Of a DNA stretch of 64,000 nucleotides, positions 18,430 through 27,943 are shown one piece after another (position 1 is the stretch's first letter; each line of letters begins with the position of its first letter). The DNA comes from Aliiglaciecola sp. 3_MG-2023 (GTDB lineage: Bacteria; Pseudomonadota; Gammaproteobacteria; Enterobacterales; Alteromonadaceae): positions 85,792 to 149,791 of the forward strand of contig NZ_JAUORV010000008.1 in NCBI RefSeq assembly GCF_030548205.1. The letters are read 5' to 3'. The notes under the pieces were generated by a model. The model did no database searches and was not told where the DNA came from. It worked only from the letters and a program-made list of their open reading frames with translations. A program made the translations under genes and the position numbers.

Positions 18430-20550
18430 ATGAGTGCTGTACAATCTGCTTCCGTTGTAAGTCAAACGCAAGGTGAAATAGCCTTAGTGATGATGCAAAA
18501 CCCTCCTGTTAATGCATTATCGAAGTCGGTGCGAATAGGATTGATTGACGAAATTAAAAATGCTTTAAATGATATCAATATCAAAGCAATTGCTATTTCA
18601 TCTCAGTTAGGATTATTTTCAGGTGGTGCTGATATCAGCGAATTTTCTTCAGGGGATATTGAACCGCCGTTACCCGAAGTTCTCGATTTAATAGAAAACG
18701 CAAATAAACCCATTGTTGCAGTATTAAATGGGCCAGCTTTTGGTGGTGGACTAGAGGTCGCTCTAGCATGTCATTACCGCATTACCTTCGCTGCCAATAA
18801 AGTGGGTTTGCCTGAAGTGAACTTAGGTATTTTACCTGGCGCTGGCGGCACTCAACGTTTGCCTCGATTAGCTGGCGTGGCAAAAGCACTAGACATGATC
18901 GTTTCTGGAAAACCAGTGAAAGCCTCATCTGTAAGTGGTGTATTCGATCTAATTGTTGAGCAACCCGATACTTTACTCAGTGACAGTTTGGCATTTATTA
19001 AAGGCTTAATCAGCGATGGTAGCAAGATTAAGCGAGTAAAGGATATTGAAATTGATCCCGTCACTGCACCTGCCGAGTTGTTTTCTCAATATCGTCAAGG
19101 AATCGCTAAACAAGCCCGAGGATTTTTCTCGCCTGAGCGCTGTATCCAGGCTGTTGAAGCTGCAGTGAGTTTGCCGTTAGAACAAGGCCTCAAAAAAGAG
19201 GGGGAATTGTTTATGGAGTGCATGAATTCACCACAGGCTCGTGCGCAACAGCATTTCTTCTTTGCCGAGAGAGCGGCAGGACATGTCTCGGATTTTGATA
19301 AATCTACGCCAGTTAGAGAAATTAAATCCGTTGGGATTATTGGTGCCGGTACCATGGGCGGCGGAATAGCCATGAACTTTGCCAATGTGGGTATTCCCGT
19401 TGTTATGCTTGAGCTTAAACAAGAAGCCTTAGATAAAGGCTTAGGTGTTATTCGCCGCAATTACGAAAACTCGGCGAAGAAAGGCAAGTTAACGCAACAA
19501 GATGTTGAAGATCGCATGGCATTGCTGCAAGGCACAACCGAATATGCAGGCTTAGCTGACGTCGACTTAGTCATTGAAGCAGTATTTGAAAAAATGGAGG
19601 TGAAAAAACAAGTTTTCACCCAGCTTGATGCTGTTTGTAAACCTGGTGCAATTTTAGCGTCTAATACCTCTACTTTGGATGTCAATGAGATTGCTGATTG
19701 TACCTCGCGTCCTGAAGATGTCATTGGTCTACATTTCTTTAGTCCAGCCAACGTGATGAAGTTGCTGGAAGTGGTTAAAGGTGAAAAGACTTCCGCAGAT
19801 GTGATTAAAACCAGTATGCAGCTGGCCAAGAAGATCCGCAAAGTGGGTGTGCTGGTGGGGGTTTGCTTCGGATTTGTGGGTAACCGAATGATTGAACCCT
19901 ATAGTCGCGAATCTAACCGAATGCTATTAGAGGGCGCGTCTCCTGAGCATGTAGATAAGGTCATCTATGATTTTGGCTTCCCCATGGGGCCATTCACCAT
20001 GGGAGATATGGCCGGTTTAGATATCGGTTATTTCATTCGTCAATCTAGACAAGAACACATTGCCCATGATCCAACTTATGCGGTGGTAGCCGATCGTTTG
20101 GTTGAGGATGGGCGAGTGGGCTTAAAAGTCGGTAAAGGTGCTTATCTTTACGAGAAGGGTAATCGAAAGCCCATATTCGATCCTGCTGTAGCTGAAATTG
20201 CTAAAAAAGAAGCAGAGCGTTTAGGGGTGGAACAGCGCAAGCATAGTGATCAGGAAATACTGGAACGTTGTATTTTTACACTGATTAATGAAGGTGCTCA
20301 TATTCTGGAAGAGGGGATTGCTGCCAAATCAAGCGATATCGATGTGATTTATGTGTATGGATATGGCTTCCCTGTTTACCGCGGTGGTCCGATGCAATAT
20401 GCCGATGAAATTGGTTTGGACAAAGTCTATGCCGCTATGTGTAAGTATCGTGATGAGTTTGGTGACTACGGAAAAGCCTGGTTTGAACCTGCTCCTTTAT
20501 TGAAACAGTTAGCCGAGCAAGGCAAGGGATTCGCTGACTTTCGAAAGTAA
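18430..20550 (+). CDS. Bifunctional enoyl-CoA hydratase / 3-hydroxyacyl-CoA dehydrogenase
   Basis: A 706-residue fusion. The crotonase half has GPAFGGGLEVALACH (about 101-115) and LPEVNLGILPGAGGTQRLPR with the catalytic acidic residues. The NAD-binding half starts at about 302 (GIIGAGTMGGGIAMN) and carries the dehydrogenase signature GLHFFSPANVMKLLEVV; a C-terminal helical domain follows. It performs hydration and oxidation steps of beta-oxidation. Its length (706) is nearer the peroxisomal-type and FadJ-like proteins than FadB. It heads the operon with the thiolase and second acyl-CoA dehydrogenase. Confidence 0.92.
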   Translation: MSAVQSASVVSQTQGEIALVMMQNPPVNALSKSVRIGLIDEIKNALNDINIKAIAISSQLGLFSGGADISEFSSGDIEPPLPEVLDLIENANKPIVAVLNGPAFGGGLEVALACHYRITFAANKVGLPEVNLGILPGAGGTQRLPRLAGVAKALDMIVSGKPVKASSVSGVFDLIVEQPDTLLSDSLAFIKGLISDGSKIKRVKDIEIDPVTAPAELFSQYRQGIAKQARGFFSPERCIQAVEAAVSLPLEQGLKKEGELFMECMNSPQARAQQHFFFAERAAGHVSDFDKSTPVREIKSVGIIGAGTMGGGIAMNFANVGIPVVMLELKQEALDKGLGVIRRNYENSAKKGKLTQQDVEDRMALLQGTTEYAGLADVDLVIEAVFEKMEVKKQVFTQLDAVCKPGAILASNTSTLDVNEIADCTSRPEDVIGLHFFSPANVMKLLEVVKGEKTSADVIKTSMQLAKKIRKVGVLVGVCFGFVGNRMIEPYSRESNRMLLEGASPEHVDKVIYDFGFPMGPFTMGDMAGLDIGYFIRQSRQEHIAHDPTYAVVADRLVEDGRVGLKVGKGAYLYEKGNRKPIFDPAVAEIAKKEAERLGVEQRKHSDQEILERCIFTLINEGAHILEEGIAAKSSDIDVIYVYGYGFPVYRGGPMQYADEIGLDKVYAAMCKYRDEFGDYGKAWFEPAPLLKQLAEQGKGFADFRK

Positions 20551-20611
20551 GCAAGGCAGACATTAAACCTAACTTTAAGAATTTACCAAAACAAGAATTT
20601 AAGGAAAGACT

Positions 20612-21793
20612 ATGAAAGAAGCCGTAATTGTTTCAACCGCACGTACTCCGATTGGTCGTGCGTATCGCGGGGCCTTTAATAATTTAGAAGCACCCAGTTT
20701 AGCCGGACACGCCATTAATGCTGCGGTTAAAAAAGCAGGTATTGATCCAGCAAGTGTCGATGACGTTATTTTAGGCAGTGCCTTAACCCAAGGTTCTGGT
20801 GGTATGAATATTGGCCGCTTAGGTGCCCTTGCCGGTGGATTACCGGTAACAGTAGGTGGAATGACTTTAGATCGCCAATGTAGTTCTGGGATGTATGCTA
20901 TTGCTACTGCTGCAAAACACATTATTACTGATAATGTCCCGGTTATGGTAGCCGGTGGATTAGACTCCATCAGCTTAGTACAAAACGATAAAATGAATAT
21001 GTATCGTGCAGTAGACAAAGCTCTGGTAGCCAAACATAAAGATATTTATATGCCCATGTTGCAAACCGCTGAAGTGGTGGCTAATCGTTATGGTATTGGT
21101 CGTGAAGAACAAGATGAATATGCTTATCAAAGTCAAATGCGCACTGCCGCTGCTCAGCAAGCAGGTAAATTTGACGATGAAATTGTGCCAGTCACTGCCA
21201 CTAAAGTGGTTGTAAACAAAGAAACCAAAGAGCAAAGCTTACAACAAGTGACTTTGACGAAAGACGAAGGAAACCGCGCTGAAACCACTCTAGAAGGGTT
21301 AAACAGTCTTAAGCCTGTAATTGAAGGCGGTAGTATAACTGCGGGGAATGCAAGCCAGTTATCTGATGGCGCTTCAGCCAGTGTTTTGATGGACGGCAAA
21401 CGAGCTGAGCAAATGAATCTTAATGTGTTAGGTGCATACAGAGGTATTGCCGTAGCCGGTTGTGAACCTGATGAGATGGGGATCGGTCCGGTTTTTGCGA
21501 TTCCTAAGTTGCTAAAACAGCACGGTTTAAAAATAGAAGATATTGGTTTGTGGGAGCTTAATGAAGCGTTCGCAGTGCAAGTGCTCTATTGTCAAAAATT
21601 CTTAGGAATTCCTGCTGAACTACTGAACGTAAATGGCGGCGCGGTTTCTATTGGGCATCCTTATGGAATGAGTGGTGCGCGTATGGTTGGACATGCATTA
21701 ATTGAAGGTAAACGCAGAGGTGCTAAATACGTAGTATGTACCATGTGTATTGGTGGTGGCATGGGCGCTGCTGGCTTATTTGAAGTTTATTAA
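20612..21793 (+). CDS. Acetyl-CoA C-acyltransferase (thiolase)
   Basis: A 393-residue thiolase that cleaves 3-ketoacyl-CoA to acetyl-CoA and a shortened acyl-CoA. The nucleophile is C90 ([10 protein letters not shown]), with H349 ([11 protein letters not shown]) and C379 ([10 protein letters not shown]) completing the site. A good AAGGAAAG site precedes the ATG 61 bp after the upstream stop. With the fused hydratase/dehydrogenase it completes the beta-oxidation spiral. Confidence 0.93.
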   Translation: MKEAVIVSTARTPIGRAYRGAFNNLEAPSLAGHAINAAVKKAGIDPASVDDVILGSALTQGSGGMNIGRLGALAGGLPVTVGGMTLDRQCSSGMYAIATAAKHIITDNVPVMVAGGLDSISLVQNDKMNMYRAVDKALVAKHKDIYMPMLQTAEVVANRYGIGREEQDEYAYQSQMRTAAAQQAGKFDDEIVPVTATKVVVNKETKEQSLQQVTLTKDEGNRAETTLEGLNSLKPVIEGGSITAGNASQLSDGASASVLMDGKRAEQMNLNVLGAYRGIAVAGCEPDEMGIGPVFAIPKLLKQHGLKIEDIGLWELNEAFAVQVLYCQKFLGIPAELLNVNGGAVSIGHPYGMSGARMVGHALIEGKRRGAKYVVCTMCIGGGMGAAGLFEVY

Positions 21794-21818
21794 AAAATTA
21801 TATAGGTAGTATAAAATT

Positions 21819-23618
21819 ATGCAGAATTATAAATCTCCGGTACGCGATACCTTATTTGTCATGAATGAACTGCTTGGTTTCGAAAAGCATTATGAAAAAT
21901 TGGGTTTTGAAGACGCGTCTCCCGAAATGGTGGAAGCGATTACGTCTGAAGCCGCTAAGTTTACTGAAAACGTATTAGCGCCTATCAATGCAATTGGTGA
22001 CGAGGTCGGTTGTAAATGGGAAGACGGTAACGTAACCACACCACCTGGTTTTAAAGAAGCTTACCAGGCTTACTGTGAAGGCGGCTGGCCTTCGATGACC
22101 CATCCAGTTGAGTTTGGTGGTCAAGCCTTACCTTATTCCTTAGCATCTGCCATTGCTGAGTGGACGTCCGGTGCCAACCATTCTTGGGCCATGTATCCTG
22201 GTTTGAGCCAGGGCTGTATAGCCACTATTAACAGTCATGGTACAGAAGAGCAAAAACAGACTTTCTTACCGCCTTTAATTGAAGGTCGCTGGACAGGCAC
22301 TATGTGTTTGACCGAATCACACTGTGGTTCAGATCTAGGTATGTTGAAAACCAAAGCCGTTCCAAATGACGACGGAACTTACAGTTTGACAGGAACTAAA
22401 ATCTTTATTTCAGCAGGGGAGCATGATTTTTCTGACAATATCGTGCATATCGTACTTGCGCGTTTACCAGATGCGCCTGCTGGCACTAAAGGTATTTCGT
22501 TGTTTGTAGTCCCTAAATTTAACGTTAACGAAAAAAGTGAAATTGTGGATCGAAATAACGTTAACTGTGGGTCAATTGAACACAAAATGGGGATCAAAGC
22601 GAGTGCCACTTGTGTGATCAACTTTGACAACGCCAAAGGCTTTTTGATTGGTCCACCAAACCGCGGCTTAAACTGCATGTTTACTTTCATGAACAGTGCG
22701 CGAATTGGTACCGGTTTAGAAGGCCTTGCTGGAACTGAAGCGGCATTTCAAGGTGCATTAGCTTATGCCAAAGATAGATTACAGTTCCGTTCTACAAAAG
22801 GGGCGGTGAATCCAGACGGTCCTGCAGATCCCATTATTGTGCATCCGGATGTGCGTCGTATGCTGCTAACCCAAAAAGCCTTTGCTGAAGGGAATCGAGC
22901 ACTGGCTATTTACTGTATGCAAATGGTTGATATCACCCTTTACAGTGAAAATGAAGAACAAAAACAAGTGGCAGAAGCGAAACTGGCACTATTGACCCCA
23001 ATCGTTAAGGCATTCTTAACTGAAACTGCACAAGAAGCGACTAGTTACGGCATGCAGGTATATGGTGGACACGGATTTATTAAAGAGTGGGGCATGGAAC
23101 AACTTGCCCGCGATACACGAATTTGCACTATGTACGAAGGCACAACGGGGATTCAAGCAATTGATTTACTTGGTCGTAAAATTCTCGGTTCTAACGGCGA
23201 ACTCCTAAAAGTCTTTATTAAAGAAGTGCAGGAGTATTGTTTAAGTGTTCGTGATAAATCTCAGTTCAATGCATGGTCTAACGCAATTGAATCACACATT
23301 GACGAGTGGGCTCAAATGACACAGGAAATCGCTAGGCGTTCAGCTGGAAATCCTGATGAAGTAGGCGCAGCATCCGTCGACTATTTAATGTATTCCGGTT
23401 ATATCATTGTTGGCTACCTATGGTTGAAGATGGCCGTTGTCGCACAGGAAAAGCTTGATGCTGGCACCTCTGAAGTGGCATTTTACGAAGCGAAATTACA
23501 AACTGCTGACTTCTACTTTGCACGTCTGCTTTCGCGCACTCGTTCTCATGCTTCAGCAATAGAAACTGGCTCTGAAAATTTGATGAATATGCCAGTGGAT
23601 TATTTCTTAATTGATTAA
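21819..23618 (+). CDS. Large acyl-CoA dehydrogenase with C-terminal extension (DmdC/FadE5-like)
   Basis: A 599-residue acyl-CoA dehydrogenase of the long group that has extra N- and C-terminal domains. Core motifs are MCLTESHCGSDLGMLKT, GTKIFISAGEHDF, and YGGHGFIKEWGMEQL followed by YEGTTGIQAIDLLGRK with the catalytic glutamate. It is similar in plan to 3-methylmercaptopropionyl-CoA dehydrogenase (DmdC) and actinobacterial FadE5, so a DMSP-derived or long acyl substrate is possible; I cannot tell which. It is the third gene of the operon and is followed by a strong terminator. Confidence 0.88.
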   Translation: MQNYKSPVRDTLFVMNELLGFEKHYEKLGFEDASPEMVEAITSEAAKFTENVLAPINAIGDEVGCKWEDGNVTTPPGFKEAYQAYCEGGWPSMTHPVEFGGQALPYSLASAIAEWTSGANHSWAMYPGLSQGCIATINSHGTEEQKQTFLPPLIEGRWTGTMCLTESHCGSDLGMLKTKAVPNDDGTYSLTGTKIFISAGEHDFSDNIVHIVLARLPDAPAGTKGISLFVVPKFNVNEKSEIVDRNNVNCGSIEHKMGIKASATCVINFDNAKGFLIGPPNRGLNCMFTFMNSARIGTGLEGLAGTEAAFQGALAYAKDRLQFRSTKGAVNPDGPADPIIVHPDVRRMLLTQKAFAEGNRALAIYCMQMVDITLYSENEEQKQVAEAKLALLTPIVKAFLTETAQEATSYGMQVYGGHGFIKEWGMEQLARDTRICTMYEGTTGIQAIDLLGRKILGSNGELLKVFIKEVQEYCLSVRDKSQFNAWSNAIESHIDEWAQMTQEIARRSAGNPDEVGAASVDYLMYSGYIIVGYLWLKMAVVAQEKLDAGTSEVAFYEAKLQTADFYFARLLSRTRSHASAIETGSENLMNMPVDYFLID

Positions 23619-23655
23619 TAAGCTGCTTTTAGCAATATCAGTCCAAAAATAAACT

Positions 23656-23689
23656 AAGCGGATGAATTATCATCCGCTTTTTTGTTTTT
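23656..23689 (+). terminator. Rho-independent terminator of the beta-oxidation operon
   Basis: A perfect 10-bp stem AAGCGGATGA / TCATCCGCTT with loop ATTA and a T-rich tail (TTTTGTTTTT). Confidence 0.93.
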
Positions 23690-23715
23690 ATTGAGTAATG
23701 ATTTGGGAAATAACA

Positions 23716-24615
23716 ATGCAAAGTAAACTCGTTCAAATTGATGACTGCTATATTCATTATGTAGAAATGTGTGATTGTGAATCTCCCAAGGGAACTCTAA
23801 TATTTTTACACGGTTTCCCAGAAAATTGGCGCACCTGGCACAATCAATTAATGCACTTTTCGAAACGCTATCGTGTAATAGCTCCGGATTTGCCAGGTTA
23901 TAATCAATCATCGAAACCTGCCGACATGGCGTTTTATCAAATCACCAACTTAATTGAAGTGATGCGTCGATTTGTCACCTTTGTATCGACAGGGCAGCCT
24001 GTTTCACTGATTGCCCATGATTGGGGCGGGGCAATAGCTTGGCCACTGGTGGCGTTTCATGCTGATTTGTTTAATCAGTTAGTGATTTTGAACGCAGCTC
24101 ACCCTAGTACTTTTACCCGTGAAATGGTCGCTAATCAACAGCAACGGGAAAAAAGTGGCTACATTCATCAACTGATTGCGCAAAATGCAATTAAAATCGT
24201 ATCAGAAGATAACTTTCGGTTCTTAATGGATATGTTCTTAGATGACGATGGTCATTCAGTTTTGACCCCTGAAGAAATTCAAGAATATCAGCACAGCTGG
24301 CAAATTTCTGGCGCTTTAAACGCAATGCTTAACTATTATCGCGTTATGCCTCAATTAGCGCCAGCTAATTCCAATGGACACGCAGATGGACCTGTTAAAG
24401 ATACGCAAAATATGAAAATCCCCAATATTAGAATCAATGTACCCACTTTAGTATTGTGGGGGATGCGTGACTTAGCTTTTGTTCCTGAGATACTAAATGG
24501 TTTAAATGATTATGTAACTAGTCTTAAAGTGGTCCAGTTTGAGAACGCAAATCACTGGTTACATCATCAATATCCGCAACAAGTCAATGAGCAGATCCAA
24601 CGATTTCTAGATTAG
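23716..24615 (+). CDS. Alpha/beta hydrolase, epoxide-hydrolase/dehalogenase type
   Basis: About 299 residues. The oxyanion motif HGFPENW starts at H32, the nucleophile elbow is HDWGGAIAW with an aspartate (D102) rather than serine, and the general-base histidine is H280 (NHWLHHQ). An aspartate nucleophile points to epoxide hydrolases or haloalkane/fluoroacetate dehalogenases. The ATG at 23716 has GGGAA seven bases upstream and is chosen over the ATG at 23698. The gene has its own transcription unit after the operon terminator, so a role in the same pathway is only suggested by position. Confidence 0.82.
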   Translation: MQSKLVQIDDCYIHYVEMCDCESPKGTLIFLHGFPENWRTWHNQLMHFSKRYRVIAPDLPGYNQSSKPADMAFYQITNLIEVMRRFVTFVSTGQPVSLIAHDWGGAIAWPLVAFHADLFNQLVILNAAHPSTFTREMVANQQQREKSGYIHQLIAQNAIKIVSEDNFRFLMDMFLDDDGHSVLTPEEIQEYQHSWQISGALNAMLNYYRVMPQLAPANSNGHADGPVKDTQNMKIPNIRINVPTLVLWGMRDLAFVPEILNGLNDYVTSLKVVQFENANHWLHHQYPQQVNEQIQRFLD

Positions 24616-24674
24616 TATAGAGAAGATGCCAAGGGTTTTTGTTTGAATGTGTTTAATTGCAGGGGAGACAAACG

Positions 24675-24700
24675 AAAAACAGCCTCAAAAGAGGCTGTTT
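24675..24700 (-). terminator. Terminator of the first DUF3718-like gene
   Basis: On the minus strand AAACAGCCTC-TTTT-GAGGCTGTTT followed by further T. A second hairpin (GTAGGCAG / CTGCCTAC, 24710-24729) lies between it and the gene. The same pair of elements recurs after the copy at 25553. Confidence 0.85.
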
Positions 24701-24766
24701 CCCGAGGACGTAGGCAGCGCCCTGCCTACTTACCATGTTGAACTGTGTCAGTTCTTAAGTAGCTTC

Positions 24767-25162
24767 CTAGATTCTTTCTTTTATTACTGCCGAGATAGGC
24801 GAGGCATCTAAGCCATTCTCTGCGATCCAAGCCTGCAAGGTTTTGCCGTCGTGCTCAGGAGACGTTAGCTCAGATTTTGGCATTTTTTTCACCATTAGTG
24901 TGCCGGTTTTCACTGCATCACTTAACATTGCGGTGCGGATTAGACTGTTTCCGTCACAAGTAACACCAGCATAATAATCTTTTAGTTTCAATCTGTAATC
25001 AGACTGCACTTTTTTCATTTTCTTACGAAGCTCACCTTTATCATCGGTTTTTACAATGGTGCAAATGTTTTGCAGGGCATCATTGATGTCGGCTTGGGCA
25101 GTACCCGTTAAAAGTAAAGATGTGGCTGCGATGGCGATAGAAGTTTTAACAATTTTCAACAT
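24767..25162 (-). CDS. Small secreted DUF3718-like protein, paralogue A
   Basis: 131 residues: a signal peptide (LKIVKTSIAIAATSLLLTG, cleaved near AQA), then a charged helical body with two conserved cysteines (LQNICTIV and GVTCDGNSLIRTAM). It differs from the copy at 25553 at only a small share of positions, and is more distant from the copy at 14383. The start at 25162 has GAGGAATTTAACC before it; the ATG at 25177 overlaps that ribosome site. The fold and role are unknown; the family resembles DUF3718 of marine gammaproteobacteria. Confidence 0.78.
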   Translation of the reverse strand: MLKIVKTSIAIAATSLLLTGTAQADINDALQNICTIVKTDDKGELRKKMKKVQSDYRLKLKDYYAGVTCDGNSLIRTAMLSDAVKTGTLMVKKMPKSELTSPEHDGKTLQAWIAENGLDASPISAVIKERI

Positions 25163-25252
25163 GGTTAAATTCCTCATTAGTTAATAGTTTGGGTTCGTGT
25201 TTCGACGGATTTAATTAAATAGGAATCGACACTAATTTAAAATCTCTACCTC

Positions 25253-25266
25253 GATACTTAGGTATG
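25253..25266 (-). promoter_or_regulatory. GATAC-N4-GTATG motif, copy 2
   Basis: GATACTTAGGTATG, 91-104 bp upstream of the paralogue A start. An extra CATACC follows at once on the plus strand, giving GGTATG...CCATACC, so two overlapping dyads are possible. Confidence 0.5.
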
Positions 25267-25462
25267 TCGCGCCATACCAAACAGGTTTAAAGATTGCATA
25301 TATCATTGAATTTGTTATGTAAATTAATTTTTTAAAGTGCCTAAAATAATGTGTTTGCTAACGATAACCACAGGCTATCTGTTAAGTTGAAGCTCAATAT
25401 TCTTAAAAACTGCCAAAATTCACGATTAAAAGCTAAGGGGGTAGAGTCCACCGTTCACAACG

Positions 25463-25488
25463 AAAAACAGCCTCATAAGAGGCTGTTT
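25463..25488 (-). terminator. Terminator of the second DUF3718-like gene
   Basis: Minus-strand AAACAGCCTC-TTAT-GAGGCTGTTT with a following T run; nearly identical to the terminator at 24675, showing the duplication includes the 3' untranslated region. Confidence 0.85.
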
Positions 25489-25552
25489 TCCGAGGATGTA
25501 GACAGCGCATGCCTACCTACCATGTTGAACTATTTCAGTTCTATATCATTGA

Positions 25553-25948
25553 TTAGATACGATCTTTGATTACGGCTGAAATCGGTGAAGCATCCAGGCC
25601 TTTTTCTGCTATCCAAGCCTGCAGTGTTTTACCATCATTTTCAGGAGAGGTTAAATCAGACTTTGGCATTTTCTTTACTAGCAGTGTGCCTGTTTCAACA
25701 GCGTCATTTAACATTGCTGTGCGGATCAAGCTGTTTCCGCCACAAGATACGCCTGCGTAATAGTCTTTTAATTTCAGTCTGTAATCGGATTGGACTTTTT
25801 TCATCTTCTTACGAAGTTGACCTTTATCATCGGTTTTGACAATAGTGCAAATGTTTTGCAATGCATCATTGATATTAGCTTGGGCGGTTCCCGTTACTAA
25901 AATAGAAGTTGCTGCGATGGCGATCGAAGTTTTAACAATTTTCAACAT
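25553..25948 (-). CDS. Small secreted DUF3718-like protein, paralogue B
   Basis: 131 residues, close to paralogue A along its whole length: signal peptide LKIVKTSIAIAATSILVTG, then NICTIVKTDDKGQLRKKM, GVSCGGNSLIRTAML and the ending DGKTLQAWIAEKGLDASP. The ribosome site GAGGAATTTAACC before the ATG is identical to that of A. The duplicated unit (roughly 24673-25200 and 25461-25985) covers the terminator, gene and leader. Unknown function; the duplication suggests selection for dosage or sequence variants. Confidence 0.78.
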   Translation of the reverse strand: MLKIVKTSIAIAATSILVTGTAQANINDALQNICTIVKTDDKGQLRKKMKKVQSDYRLKLKDYYAGVSCGGNSLIRTAMLNDAVETGTLLVKKMPKSDLTSPENDGKTLQAWIAEKGLDASPISAVIKDRI

Positions 25949-26042
25949 GGTTAAATTCCTCAGTTATTTAATTTAATCGTTGTGTCTGCGTTTGACGATT
26001 AGTATTAAAGACTACTGTTAGAAAAATTAAAATCTAATAGTT

Positions 26043-26056
26043 GATACTTAGGTATG
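26043..26056 (-). promoter_or_regulatory. GATAC-N4-GTATG motif, copy 3
   Basis: GATACTTAGGTATG, 95-108 bp upstream of the paralogue B start; identical to copy 2. Confidence 0.5.
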
Positions 26057-26207
26057 TGGCTAAATACAGCAAATGGTAAACAACTTTTTCGAGGTATTTA
26101 ATATGGGGAAGTTGAATTATCAGAATTACCTCACTCCCCAAAAGTTAGGGGAGTAAGATATTGGCTGAGGAACAGCAAGAGTAAATTGGAAAGTTTTAAT
26201 TAACACC

Positions 26208-27110
26208 CTAATGATGATTAAATTGACGTGCAACTTCTAAAATTTGTTCTCGCATCCAGATGTGTGCATGATCATGATCCGCACTTACGTGCCAGTATAA
26301 GTAATGTTCTACAGGTGGCACATCAAACGGCATTTCATAAAAAGATAAGTCGTAATGCTTAGCTAAATGATAGGGAATACACGCAATTAAGTCGGTTTTC
26401 ACTATGATACTGGGGATTGTCAAGAAATGTTGGCCACGCAATACTATTTTGCGACGTTTACCAATTTTGTCCAATGCTAATTCTATCGGGCCAGGATCAC
26501 TACGTCGATGGGATACATTGATTTGACCTAATCTTAAAAATGTTTCTAAATCAATACCATTACGTAAATCAGGGTGGTTTTTCCGCGCCATTACTACAAA
26601 TCTGTCTTGGGCAAATTGATGTTTGCACAAATGGGGATCTGTGAAGGTCGATGAGTCAGCAAAAAAGTCTAAGCTACCACTTGCCATTGCTGAAACGACT
26701 GCACTGCGAGACAGTTCAAAATTGGTTATCGCAATTTTAGGGGCTCTTGTTTGTAAATTCGCTAGAAGTCTGGGCATTAGACTGGCTTCAAAAAGATCAC
26801 GGGTGGCAAAGTGGAAGGTCTTTTCCGCAGTTTCAGGGTTAAAAGTATGGCTGTCTTGTACACTTTTTCGCAGTAATGACAGCGCATCCCGCGCCGGCCC
26901 AATAATATTTTGAGCCACAGGGGTTGGTGTCATACTATGGCCCGTTCGAACAAATAGTGGGTCGTTTAACATATCCCTTAGTCTGGCGAGGGAGTTACTC
27001 ACCGCAGGTTGGGTAATACACAAAACATCAGCTGCTTTGGTAAGACTACCAGCAGTGTAAATCGCATCAAAAACAGCAAATAAATTCAAGTCAATTCGAT
27101 TTAAATTCAT
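26208..27110 (-). CDS. LysR-family transcriptional regulator
   Basis: 300 residues. The N-terminal winged helix is standard (LNLFAVFDAIYTAGSLTKAADVLCITQPAVSNSLARLR spread over residues 8-46, with the recognition helix TQPAVSNSLARL) and is followed by a substrate-binding domain. It resembles the NodD/LeuO/SyrM-like side of the family. It is divergent from the MaoC gene at 27263 with a 152-bp shared spacer, the usual place for LysR control, so it may regulate the MaoC gene and perhaps the catabolic region. Confidence 0.88.
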   Translation of the reverse strand: MNLNRIDLNLFAVFDAIYTAGSLTKAADVLCITQPAVSNSLARLRDMLNDPLFVRTGHSMTPTPVAQNIIGPARDALSLLRKSVQDSHTFNPETAEKTFHFATRDLFEASLMPRLLANLQTRAPKIAITNFELSRSAVVSAMASGSLDFFADSSTFTDPHLCKHQFAQDRFVVMARKNHPDLRNGIDLETFLRLGQINVSHRRSDPGPIELALDKIGKRRKIVLRGQHFLTIPSIIVKTDLIACIPYHLAKHYDLSFYEMPFDVPPVEHYLYWHVSADHDHAHIWMREQILEVARQFNHH

Positions 27111-27262
27111 GTGGTTCCTATATTAAATTGGACATTGCTAAGAAGCATGTTTCATTAGAAATCATGATAGAACATTATACATAACATTCATTTTATTAAT
27201 AGTAGTTAGGTTGGTAAGATTTAAAAAATTTGTTAATTAATGTAAATAAATAAGGATGATAG

Positions 27263-27709
27263 ATGTCGAAATCATTAATAGATTTAGTGGAAGGTGATGA
27301 GTTGGGTCACACTGATTGGATTACCATTGACCAACAAACAATTAATCAATTTGCTGATTCAACCAATGACCACCAATGGATACATGTAGATCAAGCTCGC
27401 TGTGAAACAGAAAGCCCGTTTGGGATGACCATTGCCCATGGATTATTGTCCACAGCGTTAATGCCAGACGCATTTTATCATCTCATTGAATTGGATTCTG
27501 CTAAACAAACCTTACTAAATTATGGCATCGACAGCCTTCGTTTTTTGGAGCCAGTTCGAGTGAATGATCGCATTAGATATCACGTAAACTTAGAAAATAA
27601 AACGACTAAGTCGACTGGGATCCTGTATCGATTTAATACTCAGGTAGAAATTGAAAACCGAGATAAGCCGGCAATGATTGGTAAATTTTTGATGTTATTG
27701 ATTCAATAG
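27263..27709 (+). CDS. MaoC-like (R)-specific enoyl-CoA hydratase
   Basis: 148 residues of hot-dog fold. The hydratase motif is present as FADSTNDHQWIHVD (with the catalytic Asp/His pair) and the following SPFGMTIAHGLLS. Such enzymes hydrate trans-2-enoyl-CoA to the (R)-3-hydroxy form. It is divergent from the LysR regulator, with AAGGATGAT before the ATG. It could link beta-oxidation to polyhydroxyalkanoate or handle (R)-intermediates; no partner gene is adjacent. Confidence 0.86.
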   Translation: MSKSLIDLVEGDELGHTDWITIDQQTINQFADSTNDHQWIHVDQARCETESPFGMTIAHGLLSTALMPDAFYHLIELDSAKQTLLNYGIDSLRFLEPVRVNDRIRYHVNLENKTTKSTGILYRFNTQVEIENRDKPAMIGKFLMLLIQ

Positions 27710-27943
27710 AAATTATTTTACCTACCTAATGACTGGTAGGGCCATATAATTATCAAATGTTCACATATAAATAACATAAAATTTACATAAGGCAAATATG
27801 TCCCTAGTATTTGAATGAGGCTGGCAGAAATTGTTAGCTCAAAACAAAAACTAAAAACTATCAAGTGAGAGTGTTGGTTTTATCACATTGCGATTGAATG
27901 TTGTTTAGACCGCTGCTACTCACATTGATTTAGGGGACACTCA

